From Bacillota bacterium (GTDB lineage Bacteria > Bacillota > Clostridia > Tissierellales > Sedimentibacteraceae): a stretch of DNA of 16,465 nt. The stretch lies in contig JARBUP010000031.1 in the NCBI GenBank assembly GCA_029239575.1, positions 1 to 16,465 of the forward strand, written 5' to 3'. The translations under genes were made by a program, and so were the position numbers. The notes beneath the pieces are model-generated. The model was not told the DNA's origin. It searched no databases and was given only the letters and a program-made list of their open reading frames with translations. Below, piece by piece: positions 1 through 7,305 of this stretch; positions within the stretch are counted from its first letter, which is position 1, and each line of letters opens with the position of its first letter.

Positions 1-130
1 ATATATTAATAATTTTAGTTCCTACATAAAATCTCCACATTTGTTTTATATAATTAGAAAAAACATACAGAATATTAGAGATTTATGAGTTCCTGCGGAG
101 GAAATCATTAAAAGTATAACTGGAGGTATT

Positions 131-1936
131 ATGAGTATTAAAAAAGAAAAAATTAAAGTATATGATATGACATGCACATCCTGCGAAGGTCGAGTAGAAA
201 GAGCAATAAACAATTTAATTGGCGTAACAAATTCAAAAGCAAGTTTTAGTGGGCAATATGCTGATGTTGAATATGATGATGAATTACTTAGTTTAGATGA
301 AATAAAAAAAGCTATTAATGTTGCAGGTTACACAACACAAAATCCAAAAGATTATAAATTTATTGGAATTGTAGTTATAGTTATAGCCATAGCATTACTT
401 GGATTTAATACAAGCGGATTTGATATGGAATCTAAATTAACAAATGCTTCCTATGCAGTTTTATTTTTAGTAGGTATTTTAACTTCAATACACTGTGTAG
501 GTATGTGTGGCGGTATAATGCTTTCACAAAGTATTGGAAGTGAAAGTAGTAATAAATTTGAAGCTATAAAACCAGCTTTGTTATATAATGTAGGAAGAGT
601 AATTTCTTATACTATTTTAGGTGGTTTAATAGGTGCTGTTGGTTCTGTATTTTCATTATCAATTAAATCAAAAGCAACCATGCAGTTAATTGCAGGTATT
701 TTTATGATAATGATGGGATTGAACATGGCAGGATTCAGCTTATTTAGAAAATTTCAAATTAAAATGCCAGGGTTTGCATGTAAAGCAAAAAATAAATCTA
801 AATCACCATTTTTAGTTGGTATTTTAAATGGACTTATGCCATGCGGACCTCTTCAAACCATGCAGCTATTTGCACTTGGAACGGGAAGCATGTCAAAAGG
901 AGCTTTATCCATGTTCGTATTTGCAATTGGAACTGTTCCTTTAATGCTCACATTTGGAGCTATTTCAGGATTATTAAGCAAAGGGTATACTAAAAAAATA
1001 CTTAAACTCAGCGGTGTTCTTGTTATAGTATTAGGTTTAATAATGGGAAACAGAGGGCTTGCAATTTTTGGAATCAATTTAAATCCTGCAACAGCACTTG
1101 CACTTAGTAATGATAGTTCTAAAATTGAAGGTGACAACTCTAATGTAGCAAAAGCTGTTTTAAAAGACGGTGTTCAAGAAATTGTTATGACAGCCAACAA
1201 TAACGGATTCACTCCTAATGCATTTTATGTTCAAAAGGGAATACCTGTAAAATGGATTATAAATGGGGAACAATTGAATACGTGTAATAATGCAATCATA
1301 ATTCCTTCATTGAATAAAGAATTTAAAATTAATAAAGGCGAAAATATAATAGAATTTACTCCAGGAGATAATGATATTAATTTTAGTTGCTGGATGGGAA
1401 TGATAAACGGTGTTATAAAAGTTGTTGATAATATTGAAGGTGTTGATACTTCTGTGGCAGATCCGTCACTTCCACCTGCAAGCTCAGGACCAAGCTGCTG
1501 TGCAAGACCTATTGATGATGGCCAGCAGGCTCAAACAGTTTTAGGTCCAAGTATTTACGGCGATGATATTTCAAAAGTACCAACTGATGTTATAGTAGGA
1601 AAAGCAGAAAAAGATGGAAGCTTTACATTTAAAGGTATTGGATATGAATTACAACCATTAATAGGCGTGGTAAGCAGTTCTGAAAGTACTAAATTAATAT
1701 TTGATTTTAATGAATTCGATAATCCAAGCGGAGAAATTATAATTATAGATGGATTAACTGGAGAATCAATAACTTCATTTACAGCTAAAAAAGGAATAAA
1801 TGAAATTGACTTTAAACCAAGTGCAGAAGGCGTTTATGGGGTAGTACAGAATGATTCTATTTTAGGATTAATCGAAGTAGTAGATAATGTAGAAGCAGAA
1901 GATTTAGAAGAAGTTCGTAATAAATTTTTACAATAG
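131..1936 (+). CDS. HMA - SafE/DsbD-like membrane - cupredoxin fusion protein
   Basis: 601 residues, ATG preceded by GGAGG at 122-126. Residues 1-72 are a heavy-metal-associated domain with the MTCTSC metal site (Cys15, Cys18). One membrane helix follows (about 77-95), then a six-helix SafE/TauE/DsbD-like core (about 105-320) with the paired half motifs HCVGMCGG (His121-Gly128, Cys122 and Cys126) and MPCGP (236-240). Residues about 345-433 form a plastocyanin-like domain with Cys385, Cys420 and Met424 in a CWMGM context, which resembles a copper site. A short Ser/Pro linker with Cys456-Cys457 leads to a second beta-rich domain (about 475-590) lacking those ligands. The family (SafE with HMA and COG4633-type plastocyanin domains) is known in bacteria. 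By inference it moves copper or electrons/thiols across the membrane for metal handling; the substrate is not proven. It stands alone, closed by a terminator. Family call is firm, function is not. Confidence 0.85.
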   Translation: MSIKKEKIKVYDMTCTSCEGRVERAINNLIGVTNSKASFSGQYADVEYDDELLSLDEIKKAINVAGYTTQNPKDYKFIGIVVIVIAIALLGFNTSGFDMESKLTNASYAVLFLVGILTSIHCVGMCGGIMLSQSIGSESSNKFEAIKPALLYNVGRVISYTILGGLIGAVGSVFSLSIKSKATMQLIAGIFMIMMGLNMAGFSLFRKFQIKMPGFACKAKNKSKSPFLVGILNGLMPCGPLQTMQLFALGTGSMSKGALSMFVFAIGTVPLMLTFGAISGLLSKGYTKKILKLSGVLVIVLGLIMGNRGLAIFGINLNPATALALSNDSSKIEGDNSNVAKAVLKDGVQEIVMTANNNGFTPNAFYVQKGIPVKWIINGEQLNTCNNAIIIPSLNKEFKINKGENIIEFTPGDNDINFSCWMGMINGVIKVVDNIEGVDTSVADPSLPPASSGPSCCARPIDDGQQAQTVLGPSIYGDDISKVPTDVIVGKAEKDGSFTFKGIGYELQPLIGVVSSSESTKLIFDFNEFDNPSGEIIIIDGLTGESITSFTAKKGINEIDFKPSAEGVYGVVQNDSILGLIEVVDNVEAEDLEEVRNKFLQ

Positions 1937-1940
1937 AAAG

Positions 1941-1974
1941 AATAAGCTTTGATATATGATTATCAAAGCTTATT
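1941..1974. terminator. Perfect 14-bp hairpin terminator
   Basis: AATAAGCTTTGATA (1941-1954) pairs perfectly with TATCAAAGCTTATT (1961-1974) around a 6-base loop, 4 bases after the stop of the HMA-SafE gene. The downstream T-run is short, but the arm itself ends in T-rich sequence. It separates the metal protein from the two-component system. Confidence 0.8.
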
Positions 1975-2006
1975 TTCATATTACATATGGAAGTTTAAAT
2001 AAAATA

Positions 2007-2015
2007 TGGTATAAT
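2007..2015 (+). promoter_or_regulatory. Extended -10 promoter for the two-component system
   Basis: TGG followed by TATAAT (2010-2015) makes a perfect extended -10, 35 bases before the response-regulator start. No good -35 is visible at 17-bp spacing, which is tolerated by extended -10 promoters. It fits independent transcription after the upstream terminator. Confidence 0.55.
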
Positions 2016-2050
2016 AATATAGAATTTTTAAATAAGGGAAGGAAAATTAA

Positions 2051-2743
2051 ATGAATGAAAAAATACTTGTAATTGATGATGAAATTAACTTATTAAATGT
2101 AATAAAGGACTATTTATTAATAGAGTCATATGATGTTTATACTGCGGACAATGGTAAAAAAGCATTACAATTATTTGAAGAAATAGACCCTGATTTTATA
2201 ATTCTTGATTTAATGCTACCTGATATATCAGGTGAAGAAATATGTAAAATAATAAGAAAAGAATCCGATGTACCTATATTAATGCTTACTGCAAAAAGTA
2301 GTGAAGATGATAAAGTTACAGGATTATATATTGGTGCAGATGATTATTTAACAAAGCCATTTAGCCCAAGAGAACTTGTGGGAAGGGTAAGGGCGATTTT
2401 AAGACGTTCAAGAGGAAATGCTGCTATATCAGATGTTTTAGTTTTTAATTCCAATGATTTATATATTGATATTCCAAAGCATGTAGTTAAAAAGAAAAAT
2501 GAAGTAGTAAATTTAACACCAAATGAATTTAAGGTTTTATTAACACTTGCACAAAACCCTCATAAAGTTTATACAAGAGGCCAACTTGTGAGCATTGCTT
2601 TTGGATATGATTTTGAAGGTTATGACAGAACAGTAGATACACATATTAAAAATTTGCGCCAAAAAATAGAAAATAATGCAAAAGAACCACAATATATTGT
2701 AACAGTTCATGGTGTGGGTTATAAATTTGAAGGTGAACGATGA
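2051..2743 (+). CDS. OmpR/PhoB-family response regulator
   Basis: 230 residues, the usual length. The receiver domain (1-118) has the acidic pair Asp9-Asp10, phospho-acceptor Asp53 (ILDLMLP), Thr80 and Lys102 (DDYLTKPF). A winged-helix DNA-binding domain (about 127-227) carries the LTPNEFKVLLTL start and ends with the VDTHIKNLRQKI recognition helix and the VHGVGYKF wing. It would be phosphorylated by the adjacent kinase and act as a transcription factor. The stop overlaps the kinase start (ATGA). GGGAAGG at 2037-2043 is the ribosome site. Target genes are not evident; nearest candidates are the upstream metal protein or the downstream tungstate operon. Confidence 0.95.
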   Translation: MNEKILVIDDEINLLNVIKDYLLIESYDVYTADNGKKALQLFEEIDPDFIILDLMLPDISGEEICKIIRKESDVPILMLTAKSSEDDKVTGLYIGADDYLTKPFSPRELVGRVRAILRRSRGNAAISDVLVFNSNDLYIDIPKHVVKKKNEVVNLTPNEFKVLLTLAQNPHKVYTRGQLVSIAFGYDFEGYDRTVDTHIKNLRQKIENNAKEPQYIVTVHGVGYKFEGER

Positions 2744-4104
2744 TAAAAATAAATGAACAGTTAAGAAAATATTTTATTTTAATATCTACACTTTCCATTG
2801 TATTTATTTGTATTACCTCGAATATAAGTATTTATATATTGTTTTCAAATTATATCGAAAATATAAGAGTTCAAGATGATGCTAATATTATTCAGTATGT
2901 AGAACGTGAGTATACTGGAAATGGAGAAATGAATTATCAGTTTCAAATGAGTATTATGCATTATACCTTAAGTGAAAATATTAATGTAATAATCAGAGAT
3001 AAAGAAGGAAAAATATTATATAATTCAAGTAACCAAGAGAATATATTTAATATTCCTGTTACAGAGAATATGTTAAATGATGTTGATACTGAATATAAAA
3101 GTTATCCATTTAGCTTTGACGGTAATTTAGCTGGATCAATTGATATTGGTAGACCTAAAAGCATGTTATCAAATTTTGAAGATAAACAATTTTTAAGCAC
3201 AATCAATACTGTTTTTGCTATTGCTTTTATTTTTTCATTATTTTTTGCAATAATTTTAAGTATGCATATTTCGAAAAAATTCTTAAATCCTATTTATTTA
3301 ATTAAGGAAAATGCAAAATTAATTGAAAAAGGTAAATATAAAAAATTAAATGAAGTAAAAACAAACACTTATGAACTGCATGATTTATCTTTATCAATTA
3401 AAGAACTTTCAGAAAAGCTTGATTATCAAGAAGCTTTAAGAAAAAGAATGACAAATGATTTAGCGCATGAACTAAGAACACCAATTGCAACAATTCAAAG
3501 CCATATAGAAGCTTTTATGGATGGAGTTTGGAAACCTGATTTAAATAAACTATCCATAATCCATGATGAAATAACAAGGCTTACAAAATTAATAAATGAA
3601 TTAGCAGATTTATCAACAGTTGAAAATGATAATATAAAATTAAATATAACAAATGTAAATTTATCTAATTTAATAAATAATACAGTTACAAGTTTTGAAC
3701 CCATGTTTATAAGCAAAAATATAAATATTAAAAAATCCATTGAAGAAAATATTTATTTTTTAGGAGATGAAGAAAGACTAAAAAGAATTTTCATAAATAT
3801 CATTTCAAATGCATACAAATATACAAATGAAAATGGAAATGTTTTTGTAGATTTAAAACAAAACAAAGATAAAATAATTATAGAAGTTGAAGATTCAGGA
3901 ATAGGAATACCAAAGGAAGATTTGAAATATATTTTTGAAAGGTTTTATAGGAGTGATATTTCAAGGAACAGAAAAACTGGTGGTATGGGTATTGGGCTTA
4001 CTATTACAAAAGCTTTAGTAGACGCTCACGATGGCACTATCAATGTAATAAGTGAACAAGGTAAAAAAACAAAAGTAATTGTAGAGTTTAAAGTGCCGAG
4101 CTAA
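2740..4104 (+). CDS. Membrane sensor histidine kinase
   Basis: 454 residues. The N-terminus has a membrane helix (about 10-34), an extracytoplasmic sensor region (about 35-153) and a second helix (about 155-178), then a HAMP linker. HisKA has the phosphorylated His243 in HELRTP. The ATPase domain shows Asn357 of the N box, Asp385 in DSGIGIP, the FERFYR F box, and GGMGIGL (414-420). Partner of the overlapping response regulator. The sensor region has no recognisable metal-ligand cluster, so the stimulus is unknown. The layout is that of generic Firmicute OmpR/EnvZ-type pairs. Confidence 0.95.
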   Translation: MIKINEQLRKYFILISTLSIVFICITSNISIYILFSNYIENIRVQDDANIIQYVEREYTGNGEMNYQFQMSIMHYTLSENINVIIRDKEGKILYNSSNQENIFNIPVTENMLNDVDTEYKSYPFSFDGNLAGSIDIGRPKSMLSNFEDKQFLSTINTVFAIAFIFSLFFAIILSMHISKKFLNPIYLIKENAKLIEKGKYKKLNEVKTNTYELHDLSLSIKELSEKLDYQEALRKRMTNDLAHELRTPIATIQSHIEAFMDGVWKPDLNKLSIIHDEITRLTKLINELADLSTVENDNIKLNITNVNLSNLINNTVTSFEPMFISKNINIKKSIEENIYFLGDEERLKRIFINIISNAYKYTNENGNVFVDLKQNKDKIIIEVEDSGIGIPKEDLKYIFERFYRSDISRNRKTGGMGIGLTITKALVDAHDGTINVISEQGKKTKVIVEFKVPS

Positions 4105-4130
4105 TTTATTGATTAAATATTGTATTTCAG

Positions 4131-4151
4131 ATGAAAACAATTATTTTTCAT
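4131..4151 (+). terminator. Weak AT-rich hairpin after the kinase gene
   Basis: ATGAAAA (4131-4137) and TTTTCAT (4145-4151) form a 7-bp stem with a 7-base loop, 26 bases after the kinase stop. There is no U-run after it and its right arm touches the next -35 box, so this may be chance in AT-rich DNA. Confidence 0.3.
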
Positions 4152-4179
4152 TGACAAATGTCGTAAAAATAGATAGAAT
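4151..4179 (+). promoter_or_regulatory. Promoter of the tup/mo operon
   Basis: A perfect -35 TTGACA (4151-4156), a 17-base spacer and TAGAAT (4174-4179) give a near-consensus vegetative promoter. Transcription would begin near 4186-4190, just before the riboswitch-like leader. This is the strongest promoter in the window and fits constitutive initiation with control left to the leader RNA. Confidence 0.85.
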
Positions 4180-4195
4180 TATAATATTAATATTT

Positions 4196-4312
4196 ATCTC
4201 CGAGCTATTATTTCTAAAGTGAAGCTATGAAATAACAGCCGTTAGGGTTTAACCGGAAACAGTTAAGCCTCCTGTTGGAAAGGAGAATGCCAAAGGCCAA
4301 AGGCATCTCTTT
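4196..4312 (+). promoter_or_regulatory. Moco/Tuco-type (molybdenum/tungsten cofactor) riboswitch
   Basis: The leader folds by eye into successive helices. 4204-4213 pairs with 4230-4239 (one mismatch). 4245-4253 pairs with 4262-4270 (two wobbles), capped beyond one C.A mismatch by a G-C-closed GAAA tetraloop (4256-4259). CTCCT (4269-4273) faces AGGAG (4281-4285), sharing two bases with the previous stem. ATGCC (4287-4291) pairs with GGCAT (4302-4306) around AAAGGCCAAA. The GNRA loop and the GCCTCC...GGAG...GCCAAAGG series match my memory of the Moco aptamer class. Location ahead of a tungstate importer and moa/moe genes supports it. The loop of the first helix holds no clear extra stem, as expected of the tungsten (Tuco) variant, but I cannot prove the subclass. 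The output is probably translational: CTCT at 4307-4310 can pair with AGAG (4330-4333) beside the tupA ribosome site. Confidence 0.78.
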
Positions 4313-4343
4313 TCGTATAATTATATATGAGAGGAGTTTTTTT

Positions 4344-5243
4344 ATGAGAAAAAACAAACGATTTCAAAAGGGCTTATTTACAGCTCTAATGACATTAATA
4401 TTCGCAATGTCATTAGCTGCATGTTCAAATGAGAAACCTGCAGAACAACAACCTGCTGGGGAGCCTCAACAACAAGAAGCTGAAAAACCAGCTGAAGAAA
4501 CATCTATGATTTTAGCAACAACTACAAGTACAGAGGATTCAGGATTATTAGATTTCTTGCTTCCTAAATTTAAAGAAAAAACAAACATAACAGTTAATGT
4601 TGTGGCAAAAGGAACTGGTGCAGCTCTTGAACTTGGAAAAAACGGAGATGCTGATGTTTTATTAGTACATGCTAAAGTTCAAGAAGAAGAATTTGTTAAA
4701 GGTGGATTTGGTGTTGAAAGATTTGATGTTATGTACAATGATTTTATAATCGTTGGACCTAAAGATGATCCTGCAGGATTAAAAACAAGTGCACCAAATG
4801 ACCCAATAGTAGCTTTTAAATTAATAGCAGATACTAAATCTACTTTTATTTCAAGAGGAGATGATTCAGGTACGCATACAAAAGAAAAAGCTTATTGGAA
4901 AGATGCTTCTATAACTCCTGAAGGTGACTGGTATGTATCTGCAGGAACTGGAATGGGTGCTGTTTTACAAATGGCAGCAGAAAAAGGCGGTTATACTTTA
5001 ACGGACAGAGCAACTTATCTTTCTATGAAGGATAAACTTAATCTTCAAATAGTTACAGAAAAAAATGATAAAATGTATAATCAATATGGAATAATAATGG
5101 TAAACCCTGATAAATATCCAATAAAAAAAGCTGAAGCAGGGGAATTTATAAATTGGATATTATCAGAAGAAGGTCAAAATTTAATAGCTGAATATGGCGT
5201 TGAAGAATTTAAAGAACCATTATTTGTACCAAACGCAAAATAA
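4344..5243 (+). CDS. tupA: Tungstate-binding lipoprotein TupA
   Basis: 299 residues from the ATG at 4344, chosen because GAGGAG lies at 4331-4336 and a lipoprotein signal begins there. A TTG 69 bases upstream is in frame but falls inside the riboswitch and adds no signal sequence. The signal peptide has the lipobox LAAC with Cys27 to be lipidated. A Glu/Pro/Gln-rich tether (30-52) follows. The mature domain opens with the TTTS oxyanion-binding motif (59-62) typical of TupA and continues with the GTGAALELGKNGDADVLLVHA and RGDDSGTHTKE family blocks. It captures tungstate outside the membrane and passes it to TupB/TupC. TupA proteins favour tungstate over molybdate, while WtpA and ModA have different motifs. 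First gene of the operon. Confidence 0.92.
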   Translation: MRKNKRFQKGLFTALMTLIFAMSLAACSNEKPAEQQPAGEPQQQEAEKPAEETSMILATTTSTEDSGLLDFLLPKFKEKTNITVNVVAKGTGAALELGKNGDADVLLVHAKVQEEEFVKGGFGVERFDVMYNDFIIVGPKDDPAGLKTSAPNDPIVAFKLIADTKSTFISRGDDSGTHTKEKAYWKDASITPEGDWYVSAGTGMGAVLQMAAEKGGYTLTDRATYLSMKDKLNLQIVTEKNDKMYNQYGIIMVNPDKYPIKKAEAGEFINWILSEEGQNLIAEYGVEEFKEPLFVPNAK

Positions 5244-5273
5244 TTTTGAATAATAAAATAAACAGGTGATTAA

Positions 5274-5942
5274 ATGATAGATTTTATAAGAGACTTTTTT
5301 ACAACATACAATGATATATTTTCAGTAATTACATTATCTTTAATTGTATCTCTTTCATCAACTTTAATTTCATCTTGTTTAGGATTAATTTTAGGCATTT
5401 ATGTTTCTTTAAATGATTTTAAGATGAAAAAAACTATCATGAGGGTAACAAATACCCTCATGAGTTTACCTCCAGTATTAATAGGTCTTTTAGTTTATAT
5501 GCTTTTGTCAAGAAAAGGGCCGTTAGGAAGTTTACAATTACTTTTTACTCCTTTAGCTATGATTATTTCTCAAACCCTTCTTGTTTTGCCAATTATATTC
5601 GGTCTTACAGTATCATCCATCTCGGACATATGTAAAGAAGTGGAGTTTACTTGCATATCTCTTGGAGCAAATAAAAAGGACACATTTATTACTATATTAT
5701 ATGAATGTAAATTACAGCTTTTATCAGTAATAACTGCTGGATTCGGTAGAGCTATTTCTGAAGTTGGAGCAGTTATGATGGTTGGTGGCAATATTAAAGG
5801 CTCAACAAGAGTTATGACAACATATATTGCTCTTGAAACTGGTAAAGGTAATTTTAATGAAGCAGTATTTATAGGAATTGTATTATTATTTATTTCCTTT
5901 TTTGTCAACACAGTTTTATATAAGCTAAAAGGGAGCGAATAA
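5274..5942 (+). CDS. tupB: Tungstate ABC transporter permease TupB
   Basis: 222 residues, with several hydrophobic helices spanning the protein and the cytoplasmic coupling (EAA-type) loop around ISLGANKKDTFITI followed by EVGAVMMVGG. The GNIKGSTRVMTTYIALETGKG block is characteristic of TupB-like permeases. ATG at 5274 is preceded by AGGTGAT. It lies 30 bases after tupA and 1 base before tupC, so translation with tupC is probably coupled. The coding sequence contains a perfect inverted repeat at 5437-5463. Confidence 0.92.
   Translation: MIDFIRDFFTTYNDIFSVITLSLIVSLSSTLISSCLGLILGIYVSLNDFKMKKTIMRVTNTLMSLPPVLIGLLVYMLLSRKGPLGSLQLLFTPLAMIISQTLLVLPIIFGLTVSSISDICKEVEFTCISLGANKKDTFITILYECKLQLLSVITAGFGRAISEVGAVMMVGGNIKGSTRVMTTYIALETGKGNFNEAVFIGIVLLFISFFVNTVLYKLKGSE
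5437..5463 (+). repeat. Perfect hairpin inside tupB
   Basis: TCATGAGGGTA (5437-5447) and TACCCTCATGA (5453-5463) are exact reverse complements around the loop ACAAA, giving an 11-bp stem about 160 bases into tupB. No U-run follows, so it is not a standard terminator. It may affect mRNA stability or the tupA:tupB ratio. Confidence 0.75.
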
Positions 5943-5943
5943 T

Positions 5944-6639
5944 ATGAACATTAAATTAATAAAAGCATTTAAAGAATATAATGAAACTAAAGTCCTTGAT
6001 ATAGATGAACTTCAGTTTGAAGAAAATAATATTTATGTCATACTTGGATCGAATGGAAGTGGAAAAAGTACGCTAATAAACATTATATCTGGTTTAAATA
6101 AACTTAGCGGTGGTAAAATTTTATATGACGATAAAATTTTAAATAATGAAATAAGAAAAGAGATTTCAATTATGGTTCAAAAGCCATATTTATTTAATAC
6201 AACATCAAAAGAAAATATTTTAAAAGGATTAAAATTTAGAAATTTTAATGAATTAGAAATCAACAATGCATTTGAAAAGTATAAATCGTATTTTAATATA
6301 GATAATTTGTTAAACAAAAAATCAAAATGGCTTTCAGGTGGTGAAAGAGCTAAAATTGCACTTTTAAGAACTGCAGTGCTTGAAACAGAACTTACAATTC
6401 TTGATGAGCCAACTGCAAGCATGGACATAGAAAGCTCTATGATAGCAGAAAAATTAATTTTAGATATGAAACACAAGAAAAAAACTATAATAATAGTTAC
6501 TCATGATGTAAATCAGGCAATGAGAGTAGCAGATTGCGTCATATTTATGGACAAAGGAAAAATTATTGAAATGGGTAATAAGAATAAAGTATTGAAGAAC
6601 CCAGAGAATAGACTTGTAAAACAAATATTGAACATTTAA
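5944..6639 (+). CDS. tupC: Tungstate ABC transporter ATP-binding protein TupC
   Basis: 231 residues with a full nucleotide-binding domain: Walker A GSNGSGKST (35-43), Q-loop in SIMVQKPYLF, signature LSGGE (130-134), Walker B ILDEP (Asp154, Glu155) and switch His187. It powers tungstate import with the TupB dimer. ATG begins one base after the tupB stop, with GGGAGCG as ribosome site. There is no C-terminal TOBE/MOP domain of the kind found in ModC, in line with short TupC proteins. Confidence 0.92.
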   Translation: MNIKLIKAFKEYNETKVLDIDELQFEENNIYVILGSNGSGKSTLINIISGLNKLSGGKILYDDKILNNEIRKEISIMVQKPYLFNTTSKENILKGLKFRNFNELEINNAFEKYKSYFNIDNLLNKKSKWLSGGERAKIALLRTAVLETELTILDEPTASMDIESSMIAEKLILDMKHKKKTIIIVTHDVNQAMRVADCVIFMDKGKIIEMGNKNKVLKNPENRLVKQILNI

Positions 6640-6680
6640 GCATCTTTGTATAATTGATACACGGATACTATAAGGTGCTT
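6638..6680 (+). terminator. Hairpin after tupC
   Basis: AAGCATCTT (6638-6646) pairs with AAGGTGCTT (6672-6680) with one G.T wobble and is followed by TTAAAA. The 25-base loop can form an inner TGTAT/ATACA stem. The U-run is short, so this may be a leaky attenuator that lowers expression of mogA and later genes relative to tupABC. Confidence 0.45.
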
Positions 6681-6712
6681 TTAAAAATATATACCAAAAT
6701 GGAGGGTTTTAA

Positions 6713-7204
6713 ATGATAAGAACTGGAATATTAACAATTAGCGATAAAGGCTCAAAAGGACAAAGGGAAGATGGAACTGGTCCTGCAATAAAAGAAACGC
6801 TTGATAAAGAATTATATGAAGTAGAATACGTAAAAATAGTACCTGATGAAATAGAAATAATTTGTGATCAATTAATATATATGTGTGATGAGCTTAACCT
6901 CGATTTAATACTTACAAATGGTGGAACAGGTTTTTCAAAAAGAGATATTACCCCAGAAGCTACATTAAAAGTTATAAAAAAACAAGCTCCGGGAATATGT
7001 GAAGCTATGCGTTACAAATCACTTCAAATAACTCCTAAAGCAATGCTATCAAGAGCTATTGCAGGAATTAGAAATAATACATTAATAATCAACCTACCAG
7101 GAAGCCCAAAAGGAGCTGTAGAAAACTTGCAATTTGTTTTACCAGCGCTTCCACATGGTATAGAAATTTTAAACGGCACAGCAAGTGAATGTGCAAGAAA
7201 ATAG
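6713..7204 (+). CDS. mogA: Molybdopterin adenylyltransferase (MogA/MoaB family)
   Basis: 163 residues, the normal length. It activates molybdopterin with ATP to give MPT-AMP, the substrate of MoeA. Family marks are the start GILTISDKGSKGQREDGTGP, the nucleotide-site loop LTNGGTGFSKRDITPEAT, and the end block LPGSPKGAVENLQFVLPALPHGIEIL. ATG at 6713 follows GGAGGG. It sits 73 bases after tupC, beyond a possible attenuator. MogA and MoaB cannot be separated by eye; with MoeA next to it the adenylyltransferase role is the natural one. Confidence 0.9.
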   Translation: MIRTGILTISDKGSKGQREDGTGPAIKETLDKELYEVEYVKIVPDEIEIICDQLIYMCDELNLDLILTNGGTGFSKRDITPEATLKVIKKQAPGICEAMRYKSLQITPKAMLSRAIAGIRNNTLIINLPGSPKGAVENLQFVLPALPHGIEILNGTASECARK

Positions 7205-7214
7205 AAGGAACGAA

Positions 7215-7270
7215 GGGGACGGTCCTTAAAGCCCTAAAGCTAGACCACGTCAAAAAGAAGGACCGTCCCT
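7215..7270. repeat. REP-like inverted repeat between mogA and moeA
   Basis: GGGGACGGTCCTT (7215-7227) and AAGGACCGTCCCT (7258-7270) form a 13-bp stem, perfect except for one terminal G.T pair, around a 30-base loop. It is far more GC-rich than its surroundings. GGGGACGG...CCGTCCC arms are a recurrent interspersed element in clostridia and relatives, often associated with REP-type (RAYT) transposases. It starts 10 bases after the mogA stop and probably arrived as a mobile repeat; it may also stabilise the 3' end of upstream mRNA. Confidence 0.75.
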
Positions 7271-7305
7271 AAAAAGACACTCGATGAAATGGAGGAGAGT
7301 AAAAC

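Noticed and set aside
49..54. TATAAT as promoter of the HMA-SafE gene
   Set aside because: No acceptable -35 at 16-18 bases and no TGn extension; AT-rich DNA makes such hexamers frequent.
85..111. Tiny frame encoding MSSCGGNH ahead of the HMA-SafE gene
   Set aside because: Eight codons without a clear ribosome site of its own. The frame has a stop just upstream (76-78), so it is not the tail of a preceding gene. The Cys/His content is suggestive of a metal leader peptide but cannot be supported.
853..1137. Minus-strand frame within the SafE-like core
   Set aside because: It is the antisense of strongly conserved membrane-protein sequence, with no ribosome site or recognisable domain. The same applies to antisense frames at 3495-3740, 5570-5911, 6177-6476, 7460-7720, 9617-9886, 11913-12107, 13091-13351 and 15858-16046.
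4275..4343. In-frame TTG at 4275 as the start of TupA
   Set aside because: It lies within the riboswitch-like leader, and the lipoprotein signal and GAGGAG ribosome site both point to ATG 4344.
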